This document shows, one piece after another, positions 14,741-21,930 of a stretch of DNA of 32,808 nucleotides (positions are counted from its first letter, which is position 1; every line of letters starts with the position of its first letter). The notes below the pieces were generated by a model that ran no database searches, had not been told where the DNA came from, and worked only from the letters and a program-made list of their open reading frames with translations. The position numbers were made by a program, and so were the translations under genes. The stretch is from the NCBI GenBank assembly GCA_900554545.1, contig USHW01000023.1, positions 1 through 32,808 on the forward strand. The letters run 5' to 3'. Source of the stretch: an uncultured Prevotella sp. (GTDB lineage: Bacteria > Bacteroidota > Bacteroidia > Bacteroidales > Bacteroidaceae).

Positions 14741-15295
14741 ATGGACAACCCGTTTTCTTGTCAGTATGCCATAAGGCAGGAGGAAGTAGGCGACCGCGAG
14801 GCCGTTGAGCGTGTCGTGGAGCTTGCTTTCAGGCAAGTTGCCGAGAGTGACCACACCGAACACGAGCTTGTAGGCCGTCTGCGGCAGTCCCGTTCGTTTG
14901 TTCCGCAGCTGTCGCTTGTGGCTGTTGACGGTGCAGGCGGCGTTATAGGGCATGTCCTTATGACAGAAGTCAGCATTGTTTCTGTCGGCTGTCGGCATGT
15001 GTCTCTTGCCCTTGCGCCGGTCAGTGTGCTGCCGGAGTGGCAGCGGAAGGGCGTAGGCACGGCGTTGATACGCGAGGTTCACAGCCGCGCTTCGCGGCTT
15101 GGCTACGGTTCGGCGGTGGTTCTCGGTCACAAGGATTATTATCCCCGGTTCGGCTACCGGCCTGCAAGCGGCTTCGGAATAAGCTTCCCTTTCGATGCTC
15201 CCGACGACTGTTGCATGGCCGTAGAGCTGCTACCCGGTGGCTTGGACGGTGTTCATGGCGTAGTGGAGTATGACAAGGCGTTCACCGAAACGTAG
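14741..15295 (+). CDS. GNAT family N-acetyltransferase (YhbS-like)
   Basis: A 184-residue acetyltransferase. The acetyl-CoA-binding motif A is visible as LAPVSVLPEWQRKGVGTALI, with R/Q-x-x-G-x-G/A geometry, and the C-terminal VLGHKDYYPRFGYRPASGFG is typical of the YhbS/COG3153 group. An in-frame ATG at 14669 would add residues encoded by the heptamer repeat and by the promoter itself; since TATCTTTG lies at 14710-14717, the ATG at 14741 is the start. Acceptor substrate unknown. It is followed after 122 bp by the Fic gene, which has its own -7 box. Confidence 0.9.
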   Translation: MDNPFSCQYAIRQEEVGDREAVERVVELAFRQVAESDHTEHELVGRLRQSRSFVPQLSLVAVDGAGGVIGHVLMTEVSIVSVGCRHVSLALAPVSVLPEWQRKGVGTALIREVHSRASRLGYGSAVVLGHKDYYPRFGYRPASGFGISFPFDAPDDCCMAVELLPGGLDGVHGVVEYDKAFTET

Positions 15296-15357
15296 CGAAA
15301 TGTTGGCATATTGTTACCAGTACGGCGTGTGAAAATCGTTTGAAATACAGTGCTTTT

Positions 15358-15400
15358 TCTTAATTCTTAACCCTTAATTCTTAATTATTCACTATCCTTG
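15358..15400 (+). promoter_or_regulatory. TTCTTAA heptamers and -7 box of the fic gene
   Basis: Heptamers TTCTTAA, TTCTTAA, CCCTTAA, TTCTTAA occupy 15358-15387. TATCCTTG follows at 15393-15400, 17 bp before the ATG, so the mRNA leader would be very short. No inverted partner block is seen. Confidence 0.55.
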
Positions 15401-15417
15401 CAAGTAAGGATTGTATT

Positions 15418-15981
15418 ATGAGAAGCAACAATGATAATATCGACAGGCAAAGTCTTGCAAAGGCGAAAGCCTTGTTTGAGACTGTTGAAATCAACAGTAT
15501 TGAGGTAGGAACGACTGCCGGTTTGTGCCGGATACACCACTGTCTGTTTGGCGGTTTGTATGATTTTGCCGGCAAAATACGCACTTTGAATATCGCCAAA
15601 GGCGGCTTCCGCTTTGCCAACTGCATGTTTTTGGATGCCATATTGCCCATTATCGACAAGATGCCGGAACGCACTTTTGAGGACATTGTGGCAAAATATG
15701 TCGAGATGAACATCGCCCATCCGTTTATGGAAGGTAACGGACGGGCCACGCGGATATGGCTTGACATGATGCTGAAACGCAGCCTTGGCATGGTGGTTGA
15801 TTGGCAAAATGTGGACAAAGAGCTTTACCTTCAGGCCATGGAACGCAGTCCGATAAACGACCTTGAGTTGCGTGTGCTGTTGCAACCGGCCTTGACCGAC
15901 CGTGTTGACGACCGTGAGATAATCTTTAAAGGCATAGAACAGTCTTATTATTATGAAGGCTATCGGGCTGACGAAGATTAG
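15418..15981 (+). CDS. Class III Fic protein (NmFic-like AMP-transferase)
   Basis: A 187-residue, single-domain Fic protein. The catalytic motif HPFMEGNGRATR occupies residues 101-112: His101 is the base, Glu105 is the metal ligand, and the Gly/Arg residues form the anion nest. The flap region precedes it (GGFRFANCMFLD, 62-73). Near the C-terminus Ser176-YYY-Glu180-Gly181 fits the (S/T)xxxE(G/N) inhibitory helix of class III Fic proteins, such as the similarly sized Neisseria meningitidis enzyme, where the Glu blocks productive ATP binding until it is displaced. Such proteins transfer AMP to target proteins. The target here is unknown and no antitoxin gene is adjacent, consistent with built-in inhibition. 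Confidence 0.95.
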   Translation: MRSNNDNIDRQSLAKAKALFETVEINSIEVGTTAGLCRIHHCLFGGLYDFAGKIRTLNIAKGGFRFANCMFLDAILPIIDKMPERTFEDIVAKYVEMNIAHPFMEGNGRATRIWLDMMLKRSLGMVVDWQNVDKELYLQAMERSPINDLELRVLLQPALTDRVDDREIIFKGIEQSYYYEGYRADED

Positions 15982-16029
15982 GTTTGTGCCTGCAAACGGC
16001 GGTGGTTTACAGCCGGAAAGGCATTTGGC

Positions 16030-16065
16030 TTTAACTTCTATAACTTCTTTAACTCCTATAACTTC
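16030..16065. repeat. Nonamer run before the SLOG-like gene
   Basis: TTTAACTTC, TATAACTTC, TTTAACTCC and TATAACTTC in perfect 9-nt register, preceded by GGC as in the thi4-flanking copies. It ends 13 bases before the ATG. This is a half element with no inverted partner. Confidence 0.8.
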
Positions 16066-16078
16066 CTGAAAATTATCC

Positions 16079-17029
16079 ATGAAAATACAATCAAAGCTTG
16101 GCAACGAGGCGCTTTTGCAGCGCGAGAAAACGGCCTTTGTGTGCTCCCGGAAAACGCCTGACGGACTGGAATACCTCGTTGGCAAGTGGCTGCTCGGCCT
16201 TTCGCCGGAGCGCGACTGCGTGATGTGCGGCAACCAGTCGCCCATGGAACGCGCAGTGTTCACTACGCTTTTGCAGCGCGGAATACCCACAATACTCTGC
16301 CTGGCGGAGGCTATGCCCACGCTTTTCGGTGACGATGTGCGCACCGCATTGAGTGAAGGCAGCCTGCTTATTGTTACCCATTGCGATGCGAGCGTACACA
16401 ATGTGACGGCCCGTTCGGCGTTCGACAGGAACGTGCTGATGCTTTCTTTGGCGCAGAAAACGGTCGTAGGATGCTGCACCAAGGGCGGAAAACTTGAGCG
16501 TGCGCTGGCCGGTTTCGACAACGTTGAGTATCTTGACAACGGTCAGCCGTGGCTGAATGCGCAGGAGGAGAGTGCAACCGGGCCTGTAAAAACCGAGCCG
16601 GAGCGCGGTAAGTCAACACGATGGAGCAGGGCGTTGAGGCTGAAACGCGGCACAATTTACATGGATTTTATTGACAGTGGGGCGGAAACCTACCTGAAAA
16701 TAACGCACAGCGTGCAGGCCGCAGGGGGCGGATATGACCGCGAAAAGCTGTTTTTCAGCCGTAAGGAGCTTGCCGGATTTATTTCAGCCTTACGCTTTTT
16801 GGACGGCAAACTGCGTTCGGGAGAGCCTGTGCCACAAGGACTTACGGTGGCATCGCTGAGCGGCGACGTGACTTTTGACGCTTCGCCATGCGACGGCGGC
16901 TTGCTGCTGGCCGTCACGCAGACAAAGGAATACGGCGCAGGACAGCTGCGCGTGCAGACCGTCAGGCTGCTTTCCGCAGAGTTGCCGCAGCTTATTGAGG
17001 GCGCGGAAGAGGCTTTGAAGATGTGGTAA
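16079..17029 (+). CDS. DprA/SLOG-like protein with C-terminal PUR/PC4-like domain
   Basis: The 316-residue protein begins with a Rossmann-like segment resembling the DNA-processing (DprA/Smf, SLOG) fold: EKTAFVCSRKTPDG (16-29), a helix, RDCVMCGNQSPMERAVFTTLL (45-65), GIPTILCLAEAM (68-79) and LIVTH (97-101). It is shorter than DprA and lacks its helix-hairpin-helix and winged-helix parts. A low-complexity linker (161-183) leads to a beta-rich domain, KRGTIYMDFIDSG (189-201), YLKITHS (205-211) and EKLFFSRKELAGFISAL (222-238). This is reminiscent of the PUR/PC4 nucleic-acid-binding fold seen in DUF3276. A role in single-stranded nucleic acid binding is inference. The gene seems monocistronic and has no visible TAnnTTTG box. 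Confidence 0.6.
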   Translation: MKIQSKLGNEALLQREKTAFVCSRKTPDGLEYLVGKWLLGLSPERDCVMCGNQSPMERAVFTTLLQRGIPTILCLAEAMPTLFGDDVRTALSEGSLLIVTHCDASVHNVTARSAFDRNVLMLSLAQKTVVGCCTKGGKLERALAGFDNVEYLDNGQPWLNAQEESATGPVKTEPERGKSTRWSRALRLKRGTIYMDFIDSGAETYLKITHSVQAAGGGYDREKLFFSRKELAGFISALRFLDGKLRSGEPVPQGLTVASLSGDVTFDASPCDGGLLLAVTQTKEYGAGQLRVQTVRLLSAELPQLIEGAEEALKMW

Positions 17030-17107
17030 AAGGCATGTATATACGGCCCGGAAACCGTTTCTAAATATCCAGACCCTCACATCCAAACTTCCCGAAACTC
17101 GCCCCAA

Positions 17108-17132
17108 CCCTCCCGAAGGAAGGGAGTTTGAT
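17108..17132. repeat. CCCTCC hairpin element, copy 2
   Basis: CCCTCCCGAAGGAAGGGAG followed by TTTGAT; near-identical to 11751-11777. It lies 80 bp after the SLOG-like gene. Confidence 0.6.
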
Positions 17133-17182
17133 ATGCTTTACAGGGCTTATTTTCTGTTAATTTAAGGTAAAGCACGGTTAAA

Positions 17183-17216
17183 AACGCCATTGTTTGCGGC
17201 AATGGCGTTATTTTTG
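17183..17216 (+). terminator. Hairpin with T-run after the SLOG-like gene
   Basis: AACGCCATTG (17183-17192) pairs with CAATGGCGTT (17200-17209) and is followed by ATTTTTG. It reads as a rho-independent terminator; TATTTTTG at 17209-17216 could also be a -7 box for the downstream gene. Confidence 0.65.
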
Positions 17217-17257
17217 TATCGCTTAATATAGCGTGTAACGGCAAATGGCGGCATGTT

Positions 17258-17330
17258 CCTTGTCAACTTGTCCCTCGTGACTTGTCTGCTTGTCTCTCAT
17301 GGCTCGTCAGCCCGTTACTTGCCAACTCGT
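17258..17330. repeat. CTTGTCnn octamer run before the DjlA-like gene
   Basis: About nine copies of CTTGTCnn/CTCGTnnn words, mostly 8 nt with some 6-7 nt slips, end some 14 bases before the ATG at 17345. With the hairpin at 17183 and the element at 17108 this accounts for the 17030-17344 gap. Confidence 0.65.
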
Positions 17331-17344
17331 AACTAAAAAAATAT

Positions 17345-18160
17345 ATGTCAGCAGGAAAATGGATAGGCGGCATACTCGGTTTCATGTCGGGTGGCGCATT
17401 GGGAGCACTGGCCGGAGTGGCCTTGGGAGCATTGTTTGATTACGGACTGAAGGCCGTCAACACTGGCGAAGACCGCCGCACAAGCGGCTTTATGGGCGGA
17501 GACGATGCCTGGGAGCAGGCCCGGCAGCGGCAGTATTACGAAGGGCAGCGCAACAGTTTCCTGTTCTCGCTGCTCGTCTTGGCGTCATATATCATCAGGG
17601 CCGACGGCAAGGTGATGCACTCGGAGATGGAGTTTGTGCGCCGTTTCCTGCGCATGAACTTCGGCGAAGAGGCCGTAGAGCAGGGCAACGGCATACTTCT
17701 GCGCCTCTTCGACGAGCAGAAACGCATGGACGCGAGCCGTCCCGGAGCGTTCAGGGAGACGATAAGGCAGAGCTGCGCGCAAATCGCAGCCAACCTTGAT
17801 TATTCGCAGCGGCTGCAGCTGCTGAACTTTCTCGTGATGCTTGCGCAGGCCGACGGCAGTGTGCCCGGCAGCGAAGTGGCCGCGCTTAGGGACGTGGCGC
17901 GCGGCATGGGCATGGCCGACAGCGACCTCGACTCTATGCTGAAGCTCTCCGGCGGTACACTCGACGATGCCTACGCCGTGCTCGGCGTGTCGCCTGACGC
18001 CACCGACGACGAGGTGCGCCGCGCCTACCGCAAGCTCGCCTTGCAGCATCATCCCGACCGTGTGGCCGCCCTCGGCGACGACATACGCCGCGCGGCGGAA
18101 AAGAAATTTCAGGAAATCAATGAGGCCAAGGAGCGCATCTATAAGGCGCGCGGCATGTAG
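17345..18160 (+). CDS. DjlA-like membrane co-chaperone (TerB + DnaJ domains)
   Basis: A 271-residue protein with a Gly/Ala-rich N-terminal membrane segment (residues 6-35, of the kind that lets DjlA dimerise in the inner membrane). A TerB-like helical domain follows (about 70-200) with two Asp-containing repeats, ADGKVMHSEMEFVRRFL and ADGSVPGSEVAALRDVA. The C-terminal J domain (about 206-270) starts LDDAYAVLGVSPDATDDEVRRAYRKLAL and contains the His-Pro-Asp motif at 236-238, needed to stimulate DnaK. The layout and length match DjlA. It is followed by a perfect hairpin and array D. Confidence 0.92.
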   Translation: MSAGKWIGGILGFMSGGALGALAGVALGALFDYGLKAVNTGEDRRTSGFMGGDDAWEQARQRQYYEGQRNSFLFSLLVLASYIIRADGKVMHSEMEFVRRFLRMNFGEEAVEQGNGILLRLFDEQKRMDASRPGAFRETIRQSCAQIAANLDYSQRLQLLNFLVMLAQADGSVPGSEVAALRDVARGMGMADSDLDSMLKLSGGTLDDAYAVLGVSPDATDDEVRRAYRKLALQHHPDRVAALGDDIRRAAEKKFQEINEAKERIYKARGM

Positions 18161-18214
18161 TTGCAGGCCAATGTGCATGCTCCGCCGTTTCGCCCGGTGG
18201 GCAGTTAAAATACG

Positions 18215-18253
18215 AAAGGCGGCAAATTGCAATGCAATTTGCCGCCTTTTATC
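18215..18253 (+). terminator. 17-bp perfect palindromic terminator merged with array D
   Basis: AAAGGCGGCAAATTGCA (18215-18231) and its exact complement (18233-18249) are followed by TTATC. Its right end is in 22-bp register with the following palindrome units, so the terminator and the repeat array are fused. Confidence 0.8.
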
Positions 18254-18316
18254 TTGCAAAAGGTCATCTTTCAGCATGTAAAAGGCCACCTTTTGCAAAG
18301 TGAAAGGCCGTGCATG
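18236..18316. repeat. 22-bp-period palindrome array D
   Basis: Units start at 18236 (right arm of the hairpin), 18258, 18280 and 18302 (degenerate), each 22 bp apart. ACGTTGATTATCAATG follows at 18323-18338. Confidence 0.85.
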
Positions 18317-18410
18317 TTTAATACGTTGATTATCAATGAGTTATATTGTTGATGCAAAATGCTTTACCATCGTACTTATATGATGCTTTTATAAAGTGTA
18401 AGATAAATTC

Positions 18411-18439
18411 TTGTATTTATGTGATTTTTCGTGTATTTG
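18411..18439 (+). promoter_or_regulatory. Promoter of a candidate RNA gene
   Basis: TTG at 18411-18413, then TGTATTTG at 18432-18439 after 18 bp. It has the Bacteroidetes layout with one deviation at the second base of the -7 box. Confidence 0.5.
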
Positions 18440-18445
18440 CACCGG

Positions 18446-18748
18446 CTCGGTTAGCCCGTCATGGGCTTGCGGGTTATGTTTACTGGTAAAGGACGTTGTC
18501 TTCTGCGGTCGAGTCTCGCAAATTGGACTATGTACAAGAAGATGCGGCACCGTGAGCGTCCACGTTTGGTGTATTATGCCTTCTTCCATCTTGATGGCGG
18601 AAGGATGAAGTATAATATCTCGCGCGCTGCGACTTCAATGGCGAAGGGGTGATTGATTACCGTTTTATTTACGGTATGATAGACTCTGATGAGCATGACT
18701 GATGCTGTATTGCGGCTTGGCGTAACATGCAAGCCGCATTTCTTTTTT
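18446..18748 (+). ncRNA. Candidate structured RNA of about 300 nt, identity unknown
   Basis: The unit has its own promoter (18411-18439) and ends at a strong intrinsic terminator: TGCGGCTTG (18711-18719) pairs with CAAGCCGCA (18730-18738), then TTTCTTTTTT. Between them several local hairpins can be drawn: AGCCC-GUCAU-GGGCU near the 5' end, a CUUCUUCCAUC stem with GAUGG and GGAAG around 18580-18606, and UACCG/CGGUA around 18657-18674. It lacks the RNase P, tmRNA and SRP signatures I know. Two overlapping ORFs of 65 and 63 codons (18411-18608 and 18461-18652) are open. The second could be a small basic protein, so a short mRNA is the main alternative. Confidence 0.45.
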
Positions 18749-18812
18749 GTGCGAAATTGAGTTTTTATGTTAATATTAAGCTTTGCTCCGGGGCGGCATC
18801 CGGGGATAAATC

Positions 18813-18842
18813 AAAGCCCCGGCTTGTGAGAGTCGGGGCTTT
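18813..18842 (-). terminator. Terminator of the minus-strand HsdR-N/small membrane protein pair
   Basis: AAAGCCCCG (18813-18821) pairs with CGGGGCTTT (18834-18842), lying about 30 bp beyond the stop of the small membrane protein gene on the minus strand. The T-run is short. Confidence 0.65.
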
Positions 18843-18870
18843 GCGATGTTTGCTTTCGGGCTGTGGTGGC

Positions 18871-19053
18871 TTATTCCTTGTTGCTTTTCTTGAACCAGTT
18901 GATGATGTGTTCGGTCGTCAACATTATGATAAAGCAGCAGATTGCGGTGTCTTTCGACATTACGTCGAGCCTGTAAAGGGCGTAACATATTGCCCCGTAG
19001 ACGGGCATCAGCAGGATGGTTGCAATAATAAGTGCCTTTGTTTCTTTCTTCAT
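18871..19053 (-). CDS. Small two-helix membrane protein
   Basis: A 60-residue protein: MKKETKAL, then hydrophobic segments at about residues 8-27 and 36-52 separated by YRLDVMSKD, and a basic tail FKKSNKE. The ATG lies 3 bp after the stop of the upstream HsdR-N-like gene, so translation is probably coupled. No family is recognised. Codon use looks normal and a terminator follows, supporting a real gene. Confidence 0.65.
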   Translation of the reverse strand: MKKETKALIIATILLMPVYGAICYALYRLDVMSKDTAICCFIIMLTTEHIINWFKKSNKE

Positions 19054-19056
19054 GGC

Positions 19057-19506
19057 TTATAGCTCGTTGTAGTTGGGGATGTCGTTCAGGAAGGTGTACG
19101 TGTGGTTTTCGTAGTCCATCCGGCAGCAGTAGTGCTGCAAGCCGTTGCTAACAATGAGGTAATCTACGTGCATAAGCATGTTGTAGGCCGTTATCTGGTC
19201 GAACACTTTTTGCGAGAGCGCCACCGTAGGAGCCTTGTATTCGATGAGCATCACGGGCTGCGCCGCCGTGTTGTACAGCACACTGTCGCACCGCAGGCGC
19301 TTGTCGCCGATGCGAAGCTCCACCTCGTTGGCAAGGAGTGACGGCGGATAGCCCTTGTGTCCGGTGAGGAAGTGGACGAAATGCTGGCGCACCCATTCCT
19401 CCGGCGTAAGACTTACGTACCGCCGCCGCAGCGTGTCGAGTATGAAAGGCTTGCCCTGTTGCCGGGTTATTTTTATTTCGTATTGTGGTAGGTTTAATCG
19501 GTACAT
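19057..19506 (-). CDS. Orphan HsdR N-terminal-like nuclease-fold protein
   Basis: A 149-residue protein (MYRLNLPQYEIKI...) resembling the HSDR_N_2 domain of type I restriction subunits. The PD-(D/E)xK-like residues can be read as LRCDSVLY (Asp) followed by PVMLIEYKAP (Glu-x-Lys), then FDQITAYNMLM. No helicase, methylase or specificity gene is near, so it is not a restriction system by itself; such stand-alone proteins are widespread in Bacteroidetes and of unknown role. The in-frame ATG at 19548 overlaps the -7 box, so 19506 is chosen. Divergent from holA. Confidence 0.8.
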   Translation of the reverse strand: MYRLNLPQYEIKITRQQGKPFILDTLRRRYVSLTPEEWVRQHFVHFLTGHKGYPPSLLANEVELRIGDKRLRCDSVLYNTAAQPVMLIEYKAPTVALSQKVFDQITAYNMLMHVDYLIVSNGLQHYCCRMDYENHTYTFLNDIPNYNEL

Positions 19507-19511
19507 TTTAT

Positions 19512-19553
19512 TAAATTTGCATTCTGAAAGCGCGTTTACCGTCGGCAAAGTTA
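19512..19553. promoter_or_regulatory. Divergent promoters between the HsdR-N-like gene and holA
   Basis: On the minus strand TAACTTTG (19546-19553) precedes the HsdR-N-like gene. On the plus strand TAAATTTG (19512-19519) is about 105 bp before the holA ATG. The two boxes face away across about 25 bp, so the transcripts would overlap at their 5' ends. Confidence 0.5.
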
Positions 19554-19623
19554 TTCAATAATACCGAAAAAACTTTGTTTTTGCTTGGTTTTTGCCGTCG
19601 GCGCGTGCTTAAACAGCATTGTT

Positions 19624-20652
19624 ATGGCAGAAAAGAAGATTGCTACTTACGACAGCATAATGCGCGACTTGCGTGAAGGCAGGTATGCTCCGGTGTACAT
19701 CCTGATGGGCGAGGAGTCTTATTATATAGACAAAATATCGTCGTTCATCGAGGACAACGCCCTCAAGCCGGAAGAGCGCGACTTCAACCAGTCGGTTGTT
19801 TTCGGCTCCGACGTGCAGGCAAACCAGATTGTCGACATGGCGCGCCGTTACCCGATGATGGCCGAAAGGCAGGTTGTCATCGTGAAAGAGGCGCAGAACA
19901 TAAAGAACTGGGAACGCCTGGAGCACTACGTGGAGAAGCCGATGCAGACCACTGTGCTCGTAATCTGTCACAAGAACGGCGCCATTGACGGACGCAAGAA
20001 GATACTTGCAAAGGCGGCGGCCGTGGGCGTTGTATTTGAAAGCAAGAAGAAACGTGAGTATGAGTTGCCTGCATTCATCGAGAGTTACCTGAAGGTTAAC
20101 GGACGGGCGACCATCGACAACAAGGCCGCACAGATGATAGCAGACCATATCGGCTCAGACCTTAGCCGGCTGACGGGCGAACTTGACAAGCTTATCCTTT
20201 CGATGACGGACAACGACCGGCGCGTAACGCCTGAAGTGGTGGAGGCGAGGATAGGGGTGAGCAAGGACTTCAACGCATTTGAACTGCGCTCGGCCATCGT
20301 GAACCGTGACGTCGCCAAGGCAAACAGAATACTCTATTACTTCAACGGCAATCCGAAAGCCGGCAACGCATACATGCTCGTGCCGATGCTGTTCTCTTAT
20401 TTCCAGAATCTTCTCATCGCATATTATGCCCCACGGCCTTACACCGACGACGGTGTTGCACGCTGGCTCGAGCTGCGCGGAGGGTGGGCGGCCAAGGACT
20501 ATATCACCGGCATGAGAAACTACTCCGGCGTGAAGGTGATGCAGATTATATCGAGAATCAGGGAGACGGATGCCAAAAGCAAGGGCTTGGACAACCCGAA
20601 TACGCCGGTAGGAGAGCTGTTAAGAGAGCTTATTTTTTTCATTTTACACTGA
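19624..20652 (+). CDS. holA: DNA polymerase III subunit delta
   Basis: A 342-residue clamp-loader subunit that opens the sliding clamp. It shows the HolA pattern: YAPVYILMGEESYYIDKISSFIEDN, ARRYPMMAERQVVIVKEAQ, KPMQTTVLVICHKNG, LPAFIESYLKVNGRATIDNKAA and a C-terminal collar region (MLVPMLFSYFQNLLIAYYAP, then GMRNYSGVKVMQIISRIRETD). The ATG at 19624 is preferred over an upstream TTG at 19585 because MAEKKIATYDSIMRDLREGRY matches the family N-terminus. A strong terminator follows directly. Confidence 0.93.
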   Translation: MAEKKIATYDSIMRDLREGRYAPVYILMGEESYYIDKISSFIEDNALKPEERDFNQSVVFGSDVQANQIVDMARRYPMMAERQVVIVKEAQNIKNWERLEHYVEKPMQTTVLVICHKNGAIDGRKKILAKAAAVGVVFESKKKREYELPAFIESYLKVNGRATIDNKAAQMIADHIGSDLSRLTGELDKLILSMTDNDRRVTPEVVEARIGVSKDFNAFELRSAIVNRDVAKANRILYYFNGNPKAGNAYMLVPMLFSYFQNLLIAYYAPRPYTDDGVARWLELRGGWAAKDYITGMRNYSGVKVMQIISRIRETDAKSKGLDNPNTPVGELLRELIFFILH

Positions 20653-20681
20653 AAAGAGACCCAAAAACGGTCTCTTTTTTT
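20653..20681 (+). terminator. Intrinsic terminator of holA
   Basis: AAAGAGACC, a 7-nt loop, then GGTCTCTTTTTTT immediately after the holA stop. Confidence 0.92.
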
Positions 20682-20689
20682 CTATTTTG

Positions 20690-21365
20690 TTGGTTTTACT
20701 GTACATAAAAAATAAGGGTAAAATCGTTAAAAATCAGGCACTTTTATGATTTTTGACGCTCTGAGAATCGCGTATTTTCAAGCAACTTTACCACTGTTTC
20801 GGAATATCGGAAAAAACGTAAATTTTGCCCTAAAAACGGCCTGCAAATTTAGCGTTAGCATTTATTAATATATAAATATCTAAACTTTAGAAAATTAAAT
20901 CATTACGCATTATATAAAGATTTAATATTTTGAAACTGCAAATTTACAATTTCGCAAACGTTGTTTTATTGTAAAATGTAAATTTATATATCAAAAATTA
21001 TAGATAAATAAATTGCAAGGAATATTCATGCAGCGTATATTTTAATAGTTAACTTGTTGGTTTCCAGCGTATAAAGTCCTTATTATGAAGTAATGACTTC
21101 CGTTTATCGCGCCTACGGCTTGGATTTTATTGCATAAACGCCCATATTCATTGATTTCTCGTTAAATAACGCCTGTTTAATGAGATACTTACGTAAAAAC
21201 GCTGTATTTTGGCTTTATATGCAATTTACAAGTCGTAATTTACATTTGTATTTGTAAATGTATAAATCTTAATTTCACACCATTTAGTTTTATAAACATA
21301 AATACTTAAATCTAAAATTTACTTTTTATAATTTCCTTTAGATTTGTTGTGTATATGAAATTTTT
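20690..21365. other. AT-rich stretch without genes
   Basis: About 680 bp of clearly AT-rich DNA between holA and the XRE regulator gene; no ORF looks real. It contains repeated TTTACA/TGTAAA motifs, including AATTTACA near 20941, TGTAAATT near 20978, and an inverted pair ACATTT...AAATGT around 21242-21262. No cluster of DnaA-box-like sequences is seen, so I do not call it an origin. It could be a regulatory or structural (bent) region. Confidence 0.5.
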
Positions 21366-21377
21366 GATTTACCTTTG
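21343..21377 (+). promoter_or_regulatory. Promoter of the XRE regulator
   Basis: TTG at 21347-21349 (also TTTG at 21343-21346), then TACCTTTG at 21370-21377. The ATG at 21422 is 44 bp downstream. Confidence 0.65.
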
Positions 21378-21421
21378 TAAAATCTTAGAAAAAACGTGAT
21401 TTTAGAGGTGAACACACGATT

Positions 21422-21895
21422 ATGACTGAAATGAAAGACAGGATAAGGCTGATAATGGAAGCCCAGCACATGAGCCAACAGACGTTTGCCAACTTTATCG
21501 GAATCAATGCCGCATCGCTTAGCAGCATCTTCAACGACCGTACCCGTCCTACCCTCAATACGGTTGAGGCCATAAAGAGCAAGATACCCAACCTGAATAC
21601 CGACTGGCTGATGTTCGGCCACGGTCAGATGTTCAATGACGCGAAGGGCGACGGCGGTGATACGGGTAATGATGGCGGACAGGCGGACGGTGTGCCGCCT
21701 ATCCATAGCGAGGGACGCATGCCCGACTTGTTCGGCGGTGGCGGCGAGTCCGGCGTACAGCAGCCGCAGCAGCGCGGTTATGCCCCTACCGTGAAGCCGG
21801 AAATACGTATTGTGGAGCGTCCGCAGCGGCAGATTGCCGAGATACGGGTGTTCTTCGACGATGGTACTTATGAGAGCTTTGTGCCCAGGAAATGA
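21422..21895 (+). CDS. XRE-family helix-turn-helix regulator
   Basis: A 157-residue protein. Residues about 5-60 form a lambda-repressor-like HTH (IRLIMEAQHMSQQTFANFIG, then NAASLSSIFNDRTRPTLNTVEAI), followed by the signature LNTDWLMFGHGQM of a common Bacteroidetes regulator group. A Gly/Asp-rich linker (77-95) and a Gln/Pro stretch lead to the conserved C-terminus RQIAEIRVFFDDGTYESFVP. Although the fold recalls phage repressors, no phage gene is near. The AT-rich upstream DNA with TTTACA motifs may hold its binding sites. Array E follows 35 bp after the stop. Confidence 0.85.
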   Translation: MTEMKDRIRLIMEAQHMSQQTFANFIGINAASLSSIFNDRTRPTLNTVEAIKSKIPNLNTDWLMFGHGQMFNDAKGDGGDTGNDGGQADGVPPIHSEGRMPDLFGGGGESGVQQPQQRGYAPTVKPEIRIVERPQRQIAEIRVFFDDGTYESFVPRK

Positions 21896-21930
21896 CCGGC
21901 GGCATGACGACCGCTTTTTTACGGTTTTGC

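Noticed and set aside
19057..19506. Type I restriction-modification system
   Set aside because: Only the HsdR N-terminal-like domain is present; no methylase, specificity or helicase part.
20690..21365. Chromosomal or plasmid replication origin
   Set aside because: AT-rich, but no cluster of DnaA-box-like sequences or iterons and no dnaA/rep gene nearby.
21422..21895. Prophage repressor marking a phage
   Set aside because: No phage structural, integrase or attachment features near; its C-terminus matches a chromosomal Bacteroidetes regulator group.
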